Below are positions 54,674 to 64,000 of a stretch of 64,000 bases of DNA, one piece after another (position 1 is the stretch's first letter; each line of letters begins with the position of its first letter). The position numbers were made by a program, and so were the translations under genes. The notes under the pieces were generated by a model. The model made no database searches and was not told where the DNA came from. It was given only the letters and a program-made list of their open reading frames with translations. This DNA is from Massilia sp. H-1 (lineage in GTDB: Bacteria > Pseudomonadota > Gammaproteobacteria > Burkholderiales > Burkholderiaceae_D): positions 4,030,001 through 4,094,000 of the forward strand of contig CP087969.1 in the NCBI GenBank assembly GCA_024703915.1. The letters are read 5' to 3'.

Positions 54674-55624
54674 GCGGCGCCATTCTCGTCTCCGGCGCCA
54701 ATGGTTTTGTCGGCACGGCTCTGTGCGCCGCACTGCGCGCACGCGGCCAGTCCGTCACCGCGGCTTGCCGGCGGCGGCGCGCAGCAGGTGGGCGTGGGGG
54801 AACTTGACGGCGCCACCGACTGGAGCGCGGCCCTGGCCGCAGCTGCGACCGGGTGATTCACCTGGCCGCGCGTGCACGTGATGGATGACGTCAGCGCCGA
54901 TCCGATGGCAGCCTACCGCATCGTCAACGTCGACGCCACCATGGCGCTGGCGCGCCAGGCAGCGGCCCATGGCGTGCGCCGCTTCGTGTTTGTCAGCAGC
55001 GTGAAAGTCAATGGTGAAGCGACCATGCCCGTGCGTTCGGCGCGGCCGACACGCTTCACCCCCGTGCGACCCTTACGGCCAATCCAAGCTGGAAGCCGAA
55101 CTGGCATTGCGCCGCTTCGCCCAGGCGTCGGCAATGGAGTTGGTCATCGTACGGCCGCCGCTCGTCTACGGTCCAGGCGTCAAGGCGAATTTCCAGAACC
55201 TTTTGCGCTTGGTCAAATCAGGCGTACCATTACCTTTTGGCCGAGTCCGCAACCGGCGCAGCATGGTGTCACTCGACAATCTTGTCGATCTGCTCATGGT
55301 ATGCGCCGATCATCCAGGCGCGGCCGGGCACACGTTCATGGTGTCTGATGGCAATGATTTGAGCACGCCCGGGCTGGTGGCGCTGATAGGGCGCGCTTTC
55401 GGGCGGGTGCCGCTGCAACTCCCCGTTCCGGTGCGGGCGATGGCCCTGGCAGCGCGTCTGGCCGGGCGCGGCGCACTGGCCGATCGGCTGTTCGGTTCGC
55501 TGCAAGTGGATATCGCCCCCACCACCGCGGCCCTGGGCTGGACCCCGCCGTTCAGCGCCGAGGCCTAAGCATTGAAAAGACCGTGGCGCATTTTCTGGCG
55601 TCGGGCAAGAAAGGAAATACGTGA
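54670..55624 (+). CDS. NAD-dependent epimerase, WbpV/UDP-GlcNAc 4-epimerase type
   Basis: About 315 residues: AILVSGANGFVGTALCAALRARG, IHLAARVHVMDD, RRFVFVSSVKVNGEAT, YGQSKLEAELALRRFA (Tyr-Lys), VIVRPPLVYGPGVKANFQNLLRLVKSGVPLPFG. It resembles WbpV-type reductases/epimerases that act on the product of WbpM to give UDP-QuiNAc or UDP-FucNAc, the sugar used by the priming transferase next door. GTG start overlaps the fnlC stop. Breaks near 54770, 54845, 54868, 55045-55075 and 55565 (expected GCCGGC in AEAGIEKTV). Confidence 0.82.
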
Positions 55625-56182
55625 AACGTTTTTGTGATTTAACGCTTGCTCTGCTGGCGGCAACCCTGTTCCTGCTGCCGTTCCTGGTGCTGGCGCTGCT
55701 GGTCAAGTTGACTTCGCCGGGGCCAGTGCTGTACTGGTCCGATCGGGTAGGACGCAACAACCGCATCTTTTCGATGCCGAAGCTGCGCACCATGCGCGTG
55801 AACACGCCGGTGGTGGCGACCCACCTGCTCAGCGATCCTGCCCAGTTTCTGACGCCGATCGGCGGCTTCCTGCGCAAGTCCAGCCTCGACGAACTGCCGC
55901 AACTGTGGTGCATCGTGCGCGGCGACATGAGTGTGGTCGGTCCGCGTCCGGCCTTGTTCAACCAGCACAACCTGATCGACATGCGCACCCGGCGCGGCGT
56001 GCACAAGGTGCGGCCCGGCTTGACCGGCTGGGCCCAGATCAATGGTCGCGACGAATTGCCGCTTGAGGTCAAAGTGGAATTCGATGAGGACTACCTGCAG
56101 CCAAGCAGTCGCTCGGTTTCGACTTCAAGGTGATTTTTCTGACCATGCTGAAAGTGACCCGGCGCGAAGGCGTGACCCACTG
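55621..56182 (+). CDS. Priming sugar-1-phosphate transferase (PglC/WbpL-like, bacterial sugar transferase)
   Basis: About 187 residues, the minimal form of the family: re-entrant N-terminal helix FCDLTLALLAATLFLLPFLVLALLVKLTSPGPVLYWSDRVG, then FSMPKLRTMRV, FLRKSSLDELPQLWCIVRGDMSVVGPRPAL, VRPGLTGWAQINGRDELPLEVKVEFDEDYL. It has no extra membrane domain, like PglC/WcaJ-core enzymes, and transfers phospho-sugar to undecaprenyl phosphate. GTG start overlaps the epimerase stop. A break near 56102. The 3' end faces wbpM. Confidence 0.9.
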
Positions 56183-56199
56183 AAGGGTCGGCGCAGGGC

Positions 56200-58184
56200 C
56201 TAGGCCGACATCGAGGCGCGGCTGTCGTGAATGACCGGCAGGACGGCTCCCGGCGGCAGCTCGCATGCTTCCGGCGCCGTTTGATCGGTCTGCACGCGCT
56301 GACTCCACACATGGTCGACGATGTCCGACGAAGGCGCGTACTCGCGCACCAGTTTTTGCATCAGCAAACGCACCGCGCCATGATCGAAACGAGCACAGGC
56401 GTCGTCGAGTTGGGCCAGCATCTGCTGCAGTACCGGCCACTCGAACTCGGCTTCCTTGGCACGCTGGATCAGCGGATGCTCGGTGCCGGTCACGTTGTTG
56501 CCAATCAGTAGTTCCTCATAGAGCTTCTCGCCGGGGCGCAGGCCCACATAGCGGATCTCGATGGTGCCGTTCGGCTGGGCTTCGCTGCGCACCATTTGGC
56601 CGCTCAGGTGCACCATCCGCTCGGCCAGATCGGCAATTCGCACCGGCTTGCCCATGTCGAGCACGAACACGTCGCCGCCCTTGCCCATGGCTCCTGCCTG
56701 GATCACAAGCTGGGCCGCCTCGGGGATCGTCATGAAGAAGCGGGTGATATCCGGATGGGTGAGGGTGAGCGGGCCGCCAGCGGCGATCTGCTTGCGGAAC
56801 AGCGGTACCACCGAGCCGGACGAGCCGAGCACATTGCCAAAGCGCACCATGCAGAACCGGGTATGGGAGCCGCGCAGTGCGAACGCCTGCAGAATCAGTT
56901 CGGCCAGGCGCTTGGTGGCGCCCATCATGTTGGTCGGGCGCACGGCCTTGTCTGTCGACACCAGCACGAAATACTTCACTTTAGCGGCGGACGCCGCTTC
57001 CAGCCAAACTGAGCGTACCAGAAGGCATTGTTGCGAATCCCTTCGATCGGATTGTGCTCGACCAGCGGTACGTGTTTGTAGGCGGCGGCGTGATAGACGG
57101 TGTCGACCGCGAACGCTTGCAGCAGACGCGTGCATTTTTCCTTTTCCAGCACCGAGCCCAGGCAGGCGACCAGTTCCAGCGTGATGCCGCGGCGCGCTGT
57201 CAGCTCGCGCAATTCCTGCTCGATCGCGTACAGGGCGTATTCGGAACTATCGACCAGCACCAGGCAGCGCGGACCAAGTCCGACGATCTGGCGGCACAGT
57301 TCGGAGCCGATCGAGCCCCCGGCGCCGCTCACCAGGATGCTCTTGCCGGTGACGCAGTAAGACAGCAGGGCGTCGTCAGGCGCGACCACATCGCGGCTGA
57401 GCAAATCTTCGATCTGGATCTGACGCACGTCTTCCACTTTCGCCTTGCCGGTCACGATGCTGCTGATGGGGGGCGTGACCTTGATGATCAGGGACAGGCG
57501 GGCCAATGAATCGAGCAGCTGGCGCTGCTGTGGCCGGGTCAGCGCGGGCATTGCCAGCAGCACCGTGCTGATGTCGAACTTCTTGGCCAATTGTTCGATC
57601 TCGCTGGCCGGGTAGACGCGGATGCCGCCGATGGTGGTGTTGACGCGCTGCGGATTGTCGTCGACGAACAGGACCGGCTCGTATTCATTGCCGGGCAAAA
57701 TCGCGTGCGCCAGCAGGCTGCCCGCTTCATCGGCGCCGTAGATGGCGACCCTGACCTTGGTGGCCAGGCGGCCGCGCGAATGGAGCCAGCGGCGTGCCGC
57801 GAACCGGCTGGCCAGGATGTAGAGAACGCTCGAGGCCCAGAAAATCAAGAAGGGTGTGATCGACAGCTTGCCGGGCCAGATTAGCATCTGGGCGGCCGCC
57901 AGCACCCCGGCGGTCACGCTGGCGCAGCGCACGGCGGCGACCGCGATTTCATGACGAATATAGCGGATCACCGCGCGGTACATGCCGAGCCGGAGAAACA
58001 CAGGCAAGCCGACAAACGCGGCGCCTAGCGCTAGATAACTGTATTCGGCCAGCATGCCATCCGGGAAACCATCCAAATGGAGAATCAGGGAGAAATATAA
58101 GAGCAGCGGCAGGCAAACGAAATCGAAACTGGCAGCGATCAGCTGCTTGTAAATACGTGGGAGATTCAAAAAGCGTGTATTCAT
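56200..58184 (-). CDS. wbpM: UDP-GlcNAc 4,6-dehydratase, WbpM/CapD/PglF type
   Basis: About 660 residues. Four N-terminal helices ([41 protein letters not shown]), a CoA-binding-like Rossmann domain ([20 protein letters not shown]), then the dehydratase: [64 protein letters not shown] (Met-Lys active site), [37 protein letters not shown]. It makes the 4-keto-6-deoxy precursor of QuiNAc, FucNAc or bacillosamine. Break near 57000-57015. The apparent TAG stop at 56200-56202 is inside a GCCTAGGC string, so the real gene probably ends further left. Confidence 0.92.
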
Positions 58185-58510
58185 AACGTTCCGGTATAGG
58201 CTATCAAAAAGAATATGACGGCGCACGGCGCGGCGCAGTGCCGAGCGGCAGGTCATCTAGCCGACTGTGAATGAAACGCGAATGTGGTTAAATTTAACGA
58301 CGTCAAGCTGGTATTATGCAGAAGCTGCCCGATAGTACTTCGCTACTATAACTTATTTCAAACTGCCCCGCCCGGCGCGGCACATTCCGTCCCTTTTTCG
58401 CAACGTTTTTTTGTCCCAGGTTGCGATCCGCTGCCAATTTTGTTTTTCAGGCATCCGTTTTCATAAATCCGGGGCCGGATTTGTGAAAACTGCTAGACTA
58501 TGCGCGATTC
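58185..58510. other. Divergent intergenic region wbpM/yjbH
   Basis: 326 bases, AT-richer than the flanks, with promoter-like hexamers on both strands but none I can fix. The stretch from 58300 to 58450 has several T-runs and short open frames without protein character. No tRNA or repeat seen. Confidence 0.35.
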
Positions 58511-60844
58511 ATGAGCCGTGACGCGGCGCCGGTTCCGACTGCCCGCGTTTTCCAGTTTTTCTTGTCATTCCTGCTTAGGCGCCAGTCACGTGGCCCTGCT
58601 TAAGCATGGAGCTACTTTCAGGTTTCCTGCCTTGCTATCCGTCCTGCGAAAACCCCTTCCCCTGACTTGGTGCGGCTATCTCCTGCTCAGCGCCTCATAT
58701 TCCATAGCGGCAACTCCAACCTTGAACGGCCAATCCGGCTATATCAACATGCCGAGCGCGGCGGTCGAGGTCGACGGTACGTTCAGCCTCGGTTATAGCT
58801 ATGACGCGCCGTACGGTACCATGTGGGCCTCGTCGACGGTCCTGCCTTTCTTGCAGGTGACCGGGCGCTATGTGTCGATTAGCGGCGTGCCCGGATTCTC
58901 GTCGGTGCCCGGCGAATACGGCAGCCGTTATGGTCGCTTCAAGGACAAGGTGCTCGATGCTAAGCTGCGCCTGTGGGAAGAGGGAACATGGCGACCCGCC
59001 GTCGCGGTAGGCGCCACCGATTTGCTGGGAACGGAACTGTTCCGCGGCCAGTACTTGGTAGCGACCAAGACCTTCGGCGCGACGCGCAACATCGAAGCGA
59101 GTATCGGCTATGGCAACAAGCGTCCCGATGGCGCCTTCGGCGCGCTGCGCTGGACGCCGCAGGCAGCGCCACGCTGGTCGATGGTGGCTGAATACGATGC
59201 CAATGAATACAGTCGTGATTTCCAGGCCAGTCGCACCGCTGCTAGATGAGCGGCGGCCGGGGCCTAAGCACTGGGCGTGGAGTACCGCTGGGGCTGGCTA
59301 GGTGCGCAGGTGGCACGCCACCGCGATCATTTCAGCGCCAACCTGTATGCCAGCATTCCCTTGTCCGAACGCGAATTCATTCCCAAGATCGCCGAACCGG
59401 CGCCTTACCGTCCGGCCAACCCGCCGCCGCGCGTGAGTGGGGCCGAGTGGCAGCAAGACCAGGTCCACGCGGCCAGGCTGGTGGCGGCGCTCGGTCGCCA
59501 GGACTTCAAGAACATCCGCGTCGCCTATGAGGGTGGCACGCTCAGGCTGGTTCTGAGCAATAGCCGCATTGCCGAGATGGGGCGCGGCGGGCCAGCCGTG
59601 CGGCCCGCACGGCGCTGGTGTTTGCGCCGCGCGATGTGCGCGCCATCCACATCACTTATACCCGGCTTGAGCAGCCGCTGGCGACTTACGAATTCCACAG
59701 TATCGACGCGCTGACCGATTACCTGGTCGGCTCGCGCCCGCGCGGGCCTTCCTGCAAACGGTGCTGGTGCGCTATGCAACGCCGGGCGACCGTCTCGACC
59801 AGCGCGACATGGTCGCGATGGGGGTGGACGACGCGCCTAAGCACTGGGCGTGTACACTGGCCGCGACGGCGAAGGCATTCAGGTCAGTTCGGAAGACCGG
59901 GAAGACAACCGCTTCAAGCTGTCGCCGAAAATGAGTTTCTTCTTCAATGATCCGAGCGGCGCGCTGCGCTATGAAATCAATGCGGCGGCCAATTACGACC
60001 GCCGTCTCGGCAACGGCCTATATCTCAATGGCGCGATGCGCCTGGCCGTGTTCGAAAATATTTCCGACGTGACCCAGCCGTCCAACAGCAGTCTTCCGCA
60101 CGTGCGCAGCGATATTGCTGAATACAAGCGCGGAAGCAGACTGAAGCTGAATCGCCTGATGCTGAGCCAGTATCTCAATCCGGCCGAACACGTGTATGCG
60201 CGAGTATCGGGTGGCTTCTACGAAGAGATGTACCGCGGGATCGGTGGCCAGCTCATGTACTTGCCGAACGATAAGCGCTGGGCGGTCGATCTCAGCGTTG
60301 ATGCCTTGCAGCAGCGCGGCTACAAGGGCTGGTTCGATGGGCGCGACTACCGCACGGTCAGTGCGCTGGGCGCCTTGCACTACCGGCTGCCGCTGGGCAT
60401 GAGCGTGACCGCGCGCGCTTACCCAGTTCCTGGCCAAGGACCGCGGCGTGCGCCTGGAATTCAAGCGCCGCTTCCAGTCCGGCATCGAAGTTGGCGCCTG
60501 GTACACCAAGACCAATGGCAATGACATCACCAGTCCCGGCTCGCCTGGCAATCCCTACAATGACAAGGGCGTATTCTTGTCGATCCCCTTGAACAGCATG
60601 CTGCCGATGGATACCCAGGCCAATGCCGGATTCGCTATCGCGCCGTGGACGCGACGTGGGGGCAGATGGTGCTCTCGCCGGGCGACCTGTATGACATCAT
60701 GGAATCGCCGCGCCACGCGACCTGCATTCCTTTGACGGCCTTGGCAACTTCGGCGAGCGGCCCGATGAAAGCAACTTGCCTGCCGTAACCCGGCCGCAAG
60801 CGCCACTGGTCAACCCATGGTCGAGCGTTCCGCATGCGGCTTGA
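58511..60844 (+). CDS. yjbH: YjbH-type outer-membrane beta-barrel protein for exopolysaccharide secretion
   Basis: About 770 residues. Signal sequence (PLTWCGYLLLSASYSIA) followed by PTLNGQSGYINMPSAAVEVDGTFSLGYSYDAPYGT, the typical YjbH start, then many alternating beta strands (ATRNIEASIGYGNKRPDGAFGALRW, LYLNGAMRLAVFENI, GVRLEFKRRFQSGIEVGAWYTKTNGN). YjbH proteins assist export of exopolysaccharide. Restoring GCCGGC at 58573 and 58597 opens the frame to an ATG at 58511; without repair the start cannot be fixed. Breaks also near 59250, 59595, 59745, 59838 (APALGVYTG), 60420 and 60650. The stop lies inside the PAP2 gene. Confidence 0.82.
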
Positions 60845-61504
60845 GCAATCGCAGCAAAGTGCGCCGCCGGTGTCGGACTGGCTGCGCGGCACTGCGGTGG
60901 CAGGCGGTGCGGTACTGGCCAGCGCCTTGCTCGACAAGCCGGTCGACCGTTTTGCAGCGCGCCATCAGGATGCGCGTTTCGCCAAGAGCTGGGGCAACTT
61001 CGGAAAAAATATGCCGATTGCGCTGGTGGCCACGGTGCATGTGGCCGCCACCATGGGTGACGAGCGAATGCAAAATACCGGCATTATTGCGCTGCAATCG
61101 GTCGCCGCTTCACTGGGCGTGACGGTGGCGGGCAAGTACGTGGTCAGGCGCGCCCGGCCGGAAGAGGGGCGCGGTCCTTGGGCGCAAGTGGGCGACGGCT
61201 ACCGCCGCTCGGACGCCGCTTTCCCCTCCGGCCACAGCGCCACCGCGTTTGCAGCCGTGACGCCGTTTGCCCAGGAATACGACGCTCCGTGGCTGTATGG
61301 CGTCGCTGCAGTCAGTTCGATGGGGCGGGTTGCCGGACGCAAGCACTGGGTGTCCGACACGGTGGCCGCAGCGGCATCATCGGCTATACGGTCGGTACGC
61401 TGCTGTGGAAGGGCCAGCGCGATCTGCGCGGCGAAAAGGGCTCGAGCGTGACGGTGGTTCCGGGCCAGCGCGCCCTGAGCGTCGCCTGGCAGGGTAAATA
61501 CTGA
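60834..61504 (+). CDS. PAP2-family lipid phosphatase
   Basis: About 220 residues. Three-part active site: KYVVRRARPEEGRGP (K-X6-RP), FPSGHSATAF, and RVAGRKHWVSDTVAAAG (R-X5-H-X3-D). The surrounding segments are moderately hydrophobic. In this context it could recycle undecaprenyl pyrophosphate released by polymerisation, or dephosphorylate a lipid-linked sugar; that is inference. Start overlaps yjbH by eleven bases. Break near 61378 (expected GCCGGC, AAAGIIGYTVG). Confidence 0.88.
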
Positions 61505-61531
61505 GCACGGGGCGGCAGTGCCGCCCCAAAG

Positions 61532-61570
61532 AAAACCGCCCTGTGCGCATAAGCGGACAGGGCGGTTTTT
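61532..61570 (+). terminator. Rho-independent terminator of the polysaccharide locus
   Basis: A 13-base perfect stem (61532-61544 with 61557-61569) around a 12-base loop, followed by T's. A second GC-rich hairpin lies just before it (61509-61527). Together they close the yjbH/PAP2 transcript; the A-run at the left arm also allows use from the opposite strand for the small gene at 61606-61845. Confidence 0.88.
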
Positions 61571-61605
61571 AGGTCAGGCGCGCGGCGCCTGGCGCAATCC
61601 GGCGA

Positions 61606-61845
61606 TCAGTGGTGGGTGGTCGTCGCGTGGGTGGTGGTGGTGCTGTTGTCCGACGCTGCGGCGGCAACGGTTGCCAGTGCCAGGCCGATCGAAACCATAG
61701 CTCCGACCGACAGGCTAGGCCGATGGTGCTGCTGCGACGGCTGGTGCTGGTGCCGGAGCCGAAGCGTCGGCATCGGAGTCGTTTGTGCGAATGCCTGGCC
61801 ACTGACCAGAGCCATAATTGCCAGTACGGAGAGCGCTTTTTTCAT
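61606..61845 (-). CDS. Small secreted Ala/Thr/His-rich protein
   Basis: About 80 residues. Signal peptide MKKALSVLAIMALVSGQAFAQ, a short Asp/Ala/Pro-rich stretch, a glycine-alanine helix (GLSVGAMVSIGLALATVAAAAS), and a tail DNSTTTTHATTTHH. The family is unnamed to me; similar small proteins with Thr/His tails are plausible in this bacterial family. AAGGA precedes the start. Two breaks: an expected GCCGGC at about 61715 (GCCTAGC on the complement) and a missing base near 61785. Function unknown; the His-rich end could bind metal. Confidence 0.6.
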   Translation of the reverse strand: MKKALSVLAIMALVSGQAFAQTTPMPTLRLRHQHQPSQQHHRPSLSVGAMVSIGLALATVAAAASDNSTTTTHATTTHH

Positions 61846-62134
61846 ATCGTTGATCCTTTGGTTTGAGTGACACATATTCGAATATACCATGATCCCCGGA
61901 TCCGCGCAGAAACGCACACGAGTTCAAGGCGGCCATATTTTCTCAGGTTCGCAAATGATAGCAATCTTTTGCGCCACACGGGACACTTCTTGCACCATCT
62001 TGTTGTTTTATGAGTATGGATTCCGGCTGGTCAAGACGGCGCCCCGAATAACAGGGGGTATTTCCCTCCCTGTTCTTCACTTAGTCCAGGAGCAATATCG
62101 CCAATAATGTCTCCTGTTCCATCGAGGCACGGCC
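61846..62134. other. Divergent intergenic region upstream of flhB
   Basis: 289 bases with the promoter of the small gene (leftward) and probably that of flhB (rightward). AT-rich around 61960-62020. A flagellar class II promoter (sigma-54 or FlhDC-dependent) would be expected, but I cannot identify one by eye. Confidence 0.35.
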
Positions 62135-63312
62135 ATGGCAGACGACAGCGACGCAGAAAAGACAGAATCAGCCAGTCCCAAGCGGCTCGAAGATGCCCGC
62201 AAGGAGGGGGACGTCCCCCGTTCGCGCGAACTGGCGACGTTTGCGGTGCTGATGACGGTAGACTGCGGCCTGTGGTTCATGGGCGGACCCCTGGTGCGCG
62301 AACTGCACCGCGTGATGGTGTCCGGCCTGTCGCTCTCCGCGCGAGCAAGCCTTCGACAGCAACGTCCTGATCCTGCGCGTGGGCAGCGACATCGCCCAGG
62401 TCATGCTGGCCTGCCTGCCGCTGGCGGCGGCGATCATGTTCGTGGCGGTCGCTTCGCCGCTGATGATAGGCGGCTTCCTGTTTTCGTCCAAAGCCTTCAT
62501 GCCGAAGTTTTCCAAGCTCAATCCGGCCACCGGCTTGTCGAACATGGTCTCGACCAATGCCCTGGTCGAGCTGCTCAAGGCGATCGCCAAGACCATCATG
62601 GTCGGCACCGTGGCCTGGCTGGTGGTGATGAGCCAGAAGGAAGAAGTCATGACGCTGGCCGCCGAGCCGCTGCGCAACGGGGCGGCCCACCTGGTGTCGA
62701 TGATGGCCAGCGCCTTTCTGTTCATCGTCGGCGGGCTGGGCGTGGTGGCGGCGATCGACGCGCCCTACCAGATCTGGCACTACGGTAACAAGCTGAAGAT
62801 GACGCGCCAGGAAGTGATCCAGGAATCGAAGGAATCGGAAGGCAATCCCCAGATCAAGGGCAAGATCCGCCAGCTGCAGCGCGAGATGGCCAAGCGCCGC
62901 ATGATGGCCGACGTGCCCACCGCCGACGTGGTGGTCACCAACCCGACCCATTACGCGGTCGCGCTCAAGTACGCGGACGGCGAAAAGGGCGCGCCGCGCG
63001 TGGTGGCCAAGGGCAGCGACGAAGTGGCAGCCAGGATCCGCGCACTGGCCAAAGAACACAAGGTGGCCCTGCTGGAAGCGCCAGCGCTGGCGCGCGCTGC
63101 ACAAGCACACCGAGATCGGCGATGAAATTCCGGAAGCGCTGTACGCGGCGGTGGCCGAAGTGCTGGCCTATGTATTCCAGCTGCGCGCCTTCAAGCAGGG
63201 CGGCGGCAAGTATCCCGAGCGTCCCGGCAAGCTGCCCGTGCCGCCCGAACTCGACCCGCACGACCCGGCCTCGCAAAAAAAACCTGATCCGAACAAGGGA
63301 GCACATCAATGA
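62135..63312 (+). CDS. flhB: Flagellar type III export protein FlhB
   Basis: About 390 residues. Start [31 protein letters not shown]; four membrane helices (for example [46 protein letters not shown]), then [27 protein letters not shown] and the autocleavage motif NPTH in [15 protein letters not shown]. The cytoplasmic domain switches export specificity from rod/hook to filament. Breaks near 62342 and 63095. Overlaps flhA by four bases. Confidence 0.94.
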
Positions 63313-64000
63313 ACGGCATCACCTTACCGCGCTGGATGAGCAGCATGAAGGGCGGCAGCGCCCTGGCCGCGCCTATCATCATCGTGCTGCTGCTGTCGAT
63401 GATGATCCTGCCGCTGCTTAGCCTTCGTGCTCGACGTGTTCTTCAGCTTTAACATCGCGCTGGCCGTGATCGTGCTGCTGACCAGCCTGTACACGGTCAA
63501 GCCGCTCGACTTCATGGCCTTCCCGACCATCCTGCTGGTGTCGACCATGCTGCGCCTGTCGCTCAACGTGGCTTCCACCCGGGTGGTGCTGACCGAAGGC
63601 CACACGGGCAGCGCGGCGGCCAAGCAAAGTGATCGAAGCCTTCGGCCACTTCCTGATCGGCGGCAATTACACGGTCGGCCTGATCGTGTTCATCATCCTG
63701 ACCATCATCAACTTCACCGTCGTCACCAAGGGCGCGGGCCGGATCGCCGAAGTGGGCGCGCGCTTCGCCCTGGACGCGATGCCGGGCAAGCAGATGGCGA
63801 TCGACGCCGACCTCAACGCCGCCCTGATCGGCGAAGACGAAGCGCAGCTGGCGCCGCCTCGAAGTGGGCCAGGAAGCCGAGTTCTACGGCGCCATGGACG
63901 GCGCTTCCAAGTATGTGCGCGGCGATGCCGTGGCTAAGCATCATGGTCACCGTCATCAACATCATCGGCGGCCTGCTGGTCGGCATGCTGCAGCACGACC
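63309..64000 (+). CDS. flhA: Flagellar export gate protein FlhA, N-terminal part
   Basis: Partial, about 230 residues seen before the right edge. Membrane domain: [35 protein letters not shown], the FHIPEP-type conserved loop [86 protein letters not shown], then [26 protein letters not shown]. FlhA is the core of the proton-driven export gate. Breaks at 63417 and 63933 fall on expected GCCGGC (LPAFVL, VAGIMV); others near 63625 and 63855. Confidence 0.94.

Overview
The window is GC-rich chromosomal DNA of a betaproteobacterium of the family Oxalobacteraceae, most like Massilia, Duganella or Janthinobacterium. The grounds are the gene families (PrkA/YeaH, RmuC, RNase E divergent from RluC, FlhBA), an alpha-hydroxyketone quorum-sensing locus of the JQS type, and a heteropolysaccharide cluster. 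No rRNA, tRNA, CRISPR array or insertion sequence was recognised. One property affects every annotation: most genes carry small indels. Where the protein family fixes the true codons, a large share of these indels sit exactly on GCCGGC hexamers that have been replaced by strings such as GCTTAAGC, GCCTAGGC, GCTTAGGC, GCCTAAGC or GCTCTAGC. I read this as a consensus error of long-read sequencing at a modified GCCGGC motif. Genes are therefore given as full-length loci with probable artefactual frameshifts, not as pseudogenes.

Layout. 1-2183 (minus): yeaH start and prkA. 2762-6321 (plus): adenine/adenosine deaminase and a large FtsX-type permease. 6326-8647 (minus): response regulator and six-helix sensor kinase of a CqsS/LqsS/JqsS-type system, divergent from 8814-10063 (plus), the CqsA/JqsA-type signal synthase. 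The intervening promoter holds a perfect FNR/ANR box; a truncated globin and rmuC follow the synthase. 11914-17127: an REC-HD-GYP protein overlapping a very large hybrid kinase. 17354-18672: an isolated phage-tail-fibre-like protein. 18742-23764 (minus): tightly overlapping operon chrA-moaA-vapB-vapC-mobA-moeA, a molybdenum cofactor operon with a chromate transporter at its head and a toxin-antitoxin pair in its middle. 23863-26892 (minus): rne, divergent from rluC, a HAD phosphatase, a Rieske protein and an S49 peptidase (27539-30744). 30872-33799: a hypothetical gene, rsuA, a fumarylacetoacetase-family enzyme and a DUF6328 membrane protein.

33964-61504 is a polysaccharide locus. It holds an O-acyltransferase (minus), then on the plus strand a Wza-like exporter, a Wzz-like protein, WbpB/D/E/I-type enzymes for UDP-ManNAc3NAcA, Wzx, Wzy, a glycosyltransferase, the WbpG/HisH/HisF amidation set, RmlD-like/WbuB/FnlA/FnlC functions for L-FucNAc, a 4-epimerase and a priming transferase. 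WbpM (minus), YjbH and a PAP2 phosphatase close it. One priming enzyme plus two glycosyltransferases and three sugar pathways suggest a trisaccharide repeat unit made by the Wzx/Wzy route. After strong terminators and a small secreted protein, flhB and the start of flhA open a flagellar export operon that runs off the right end.
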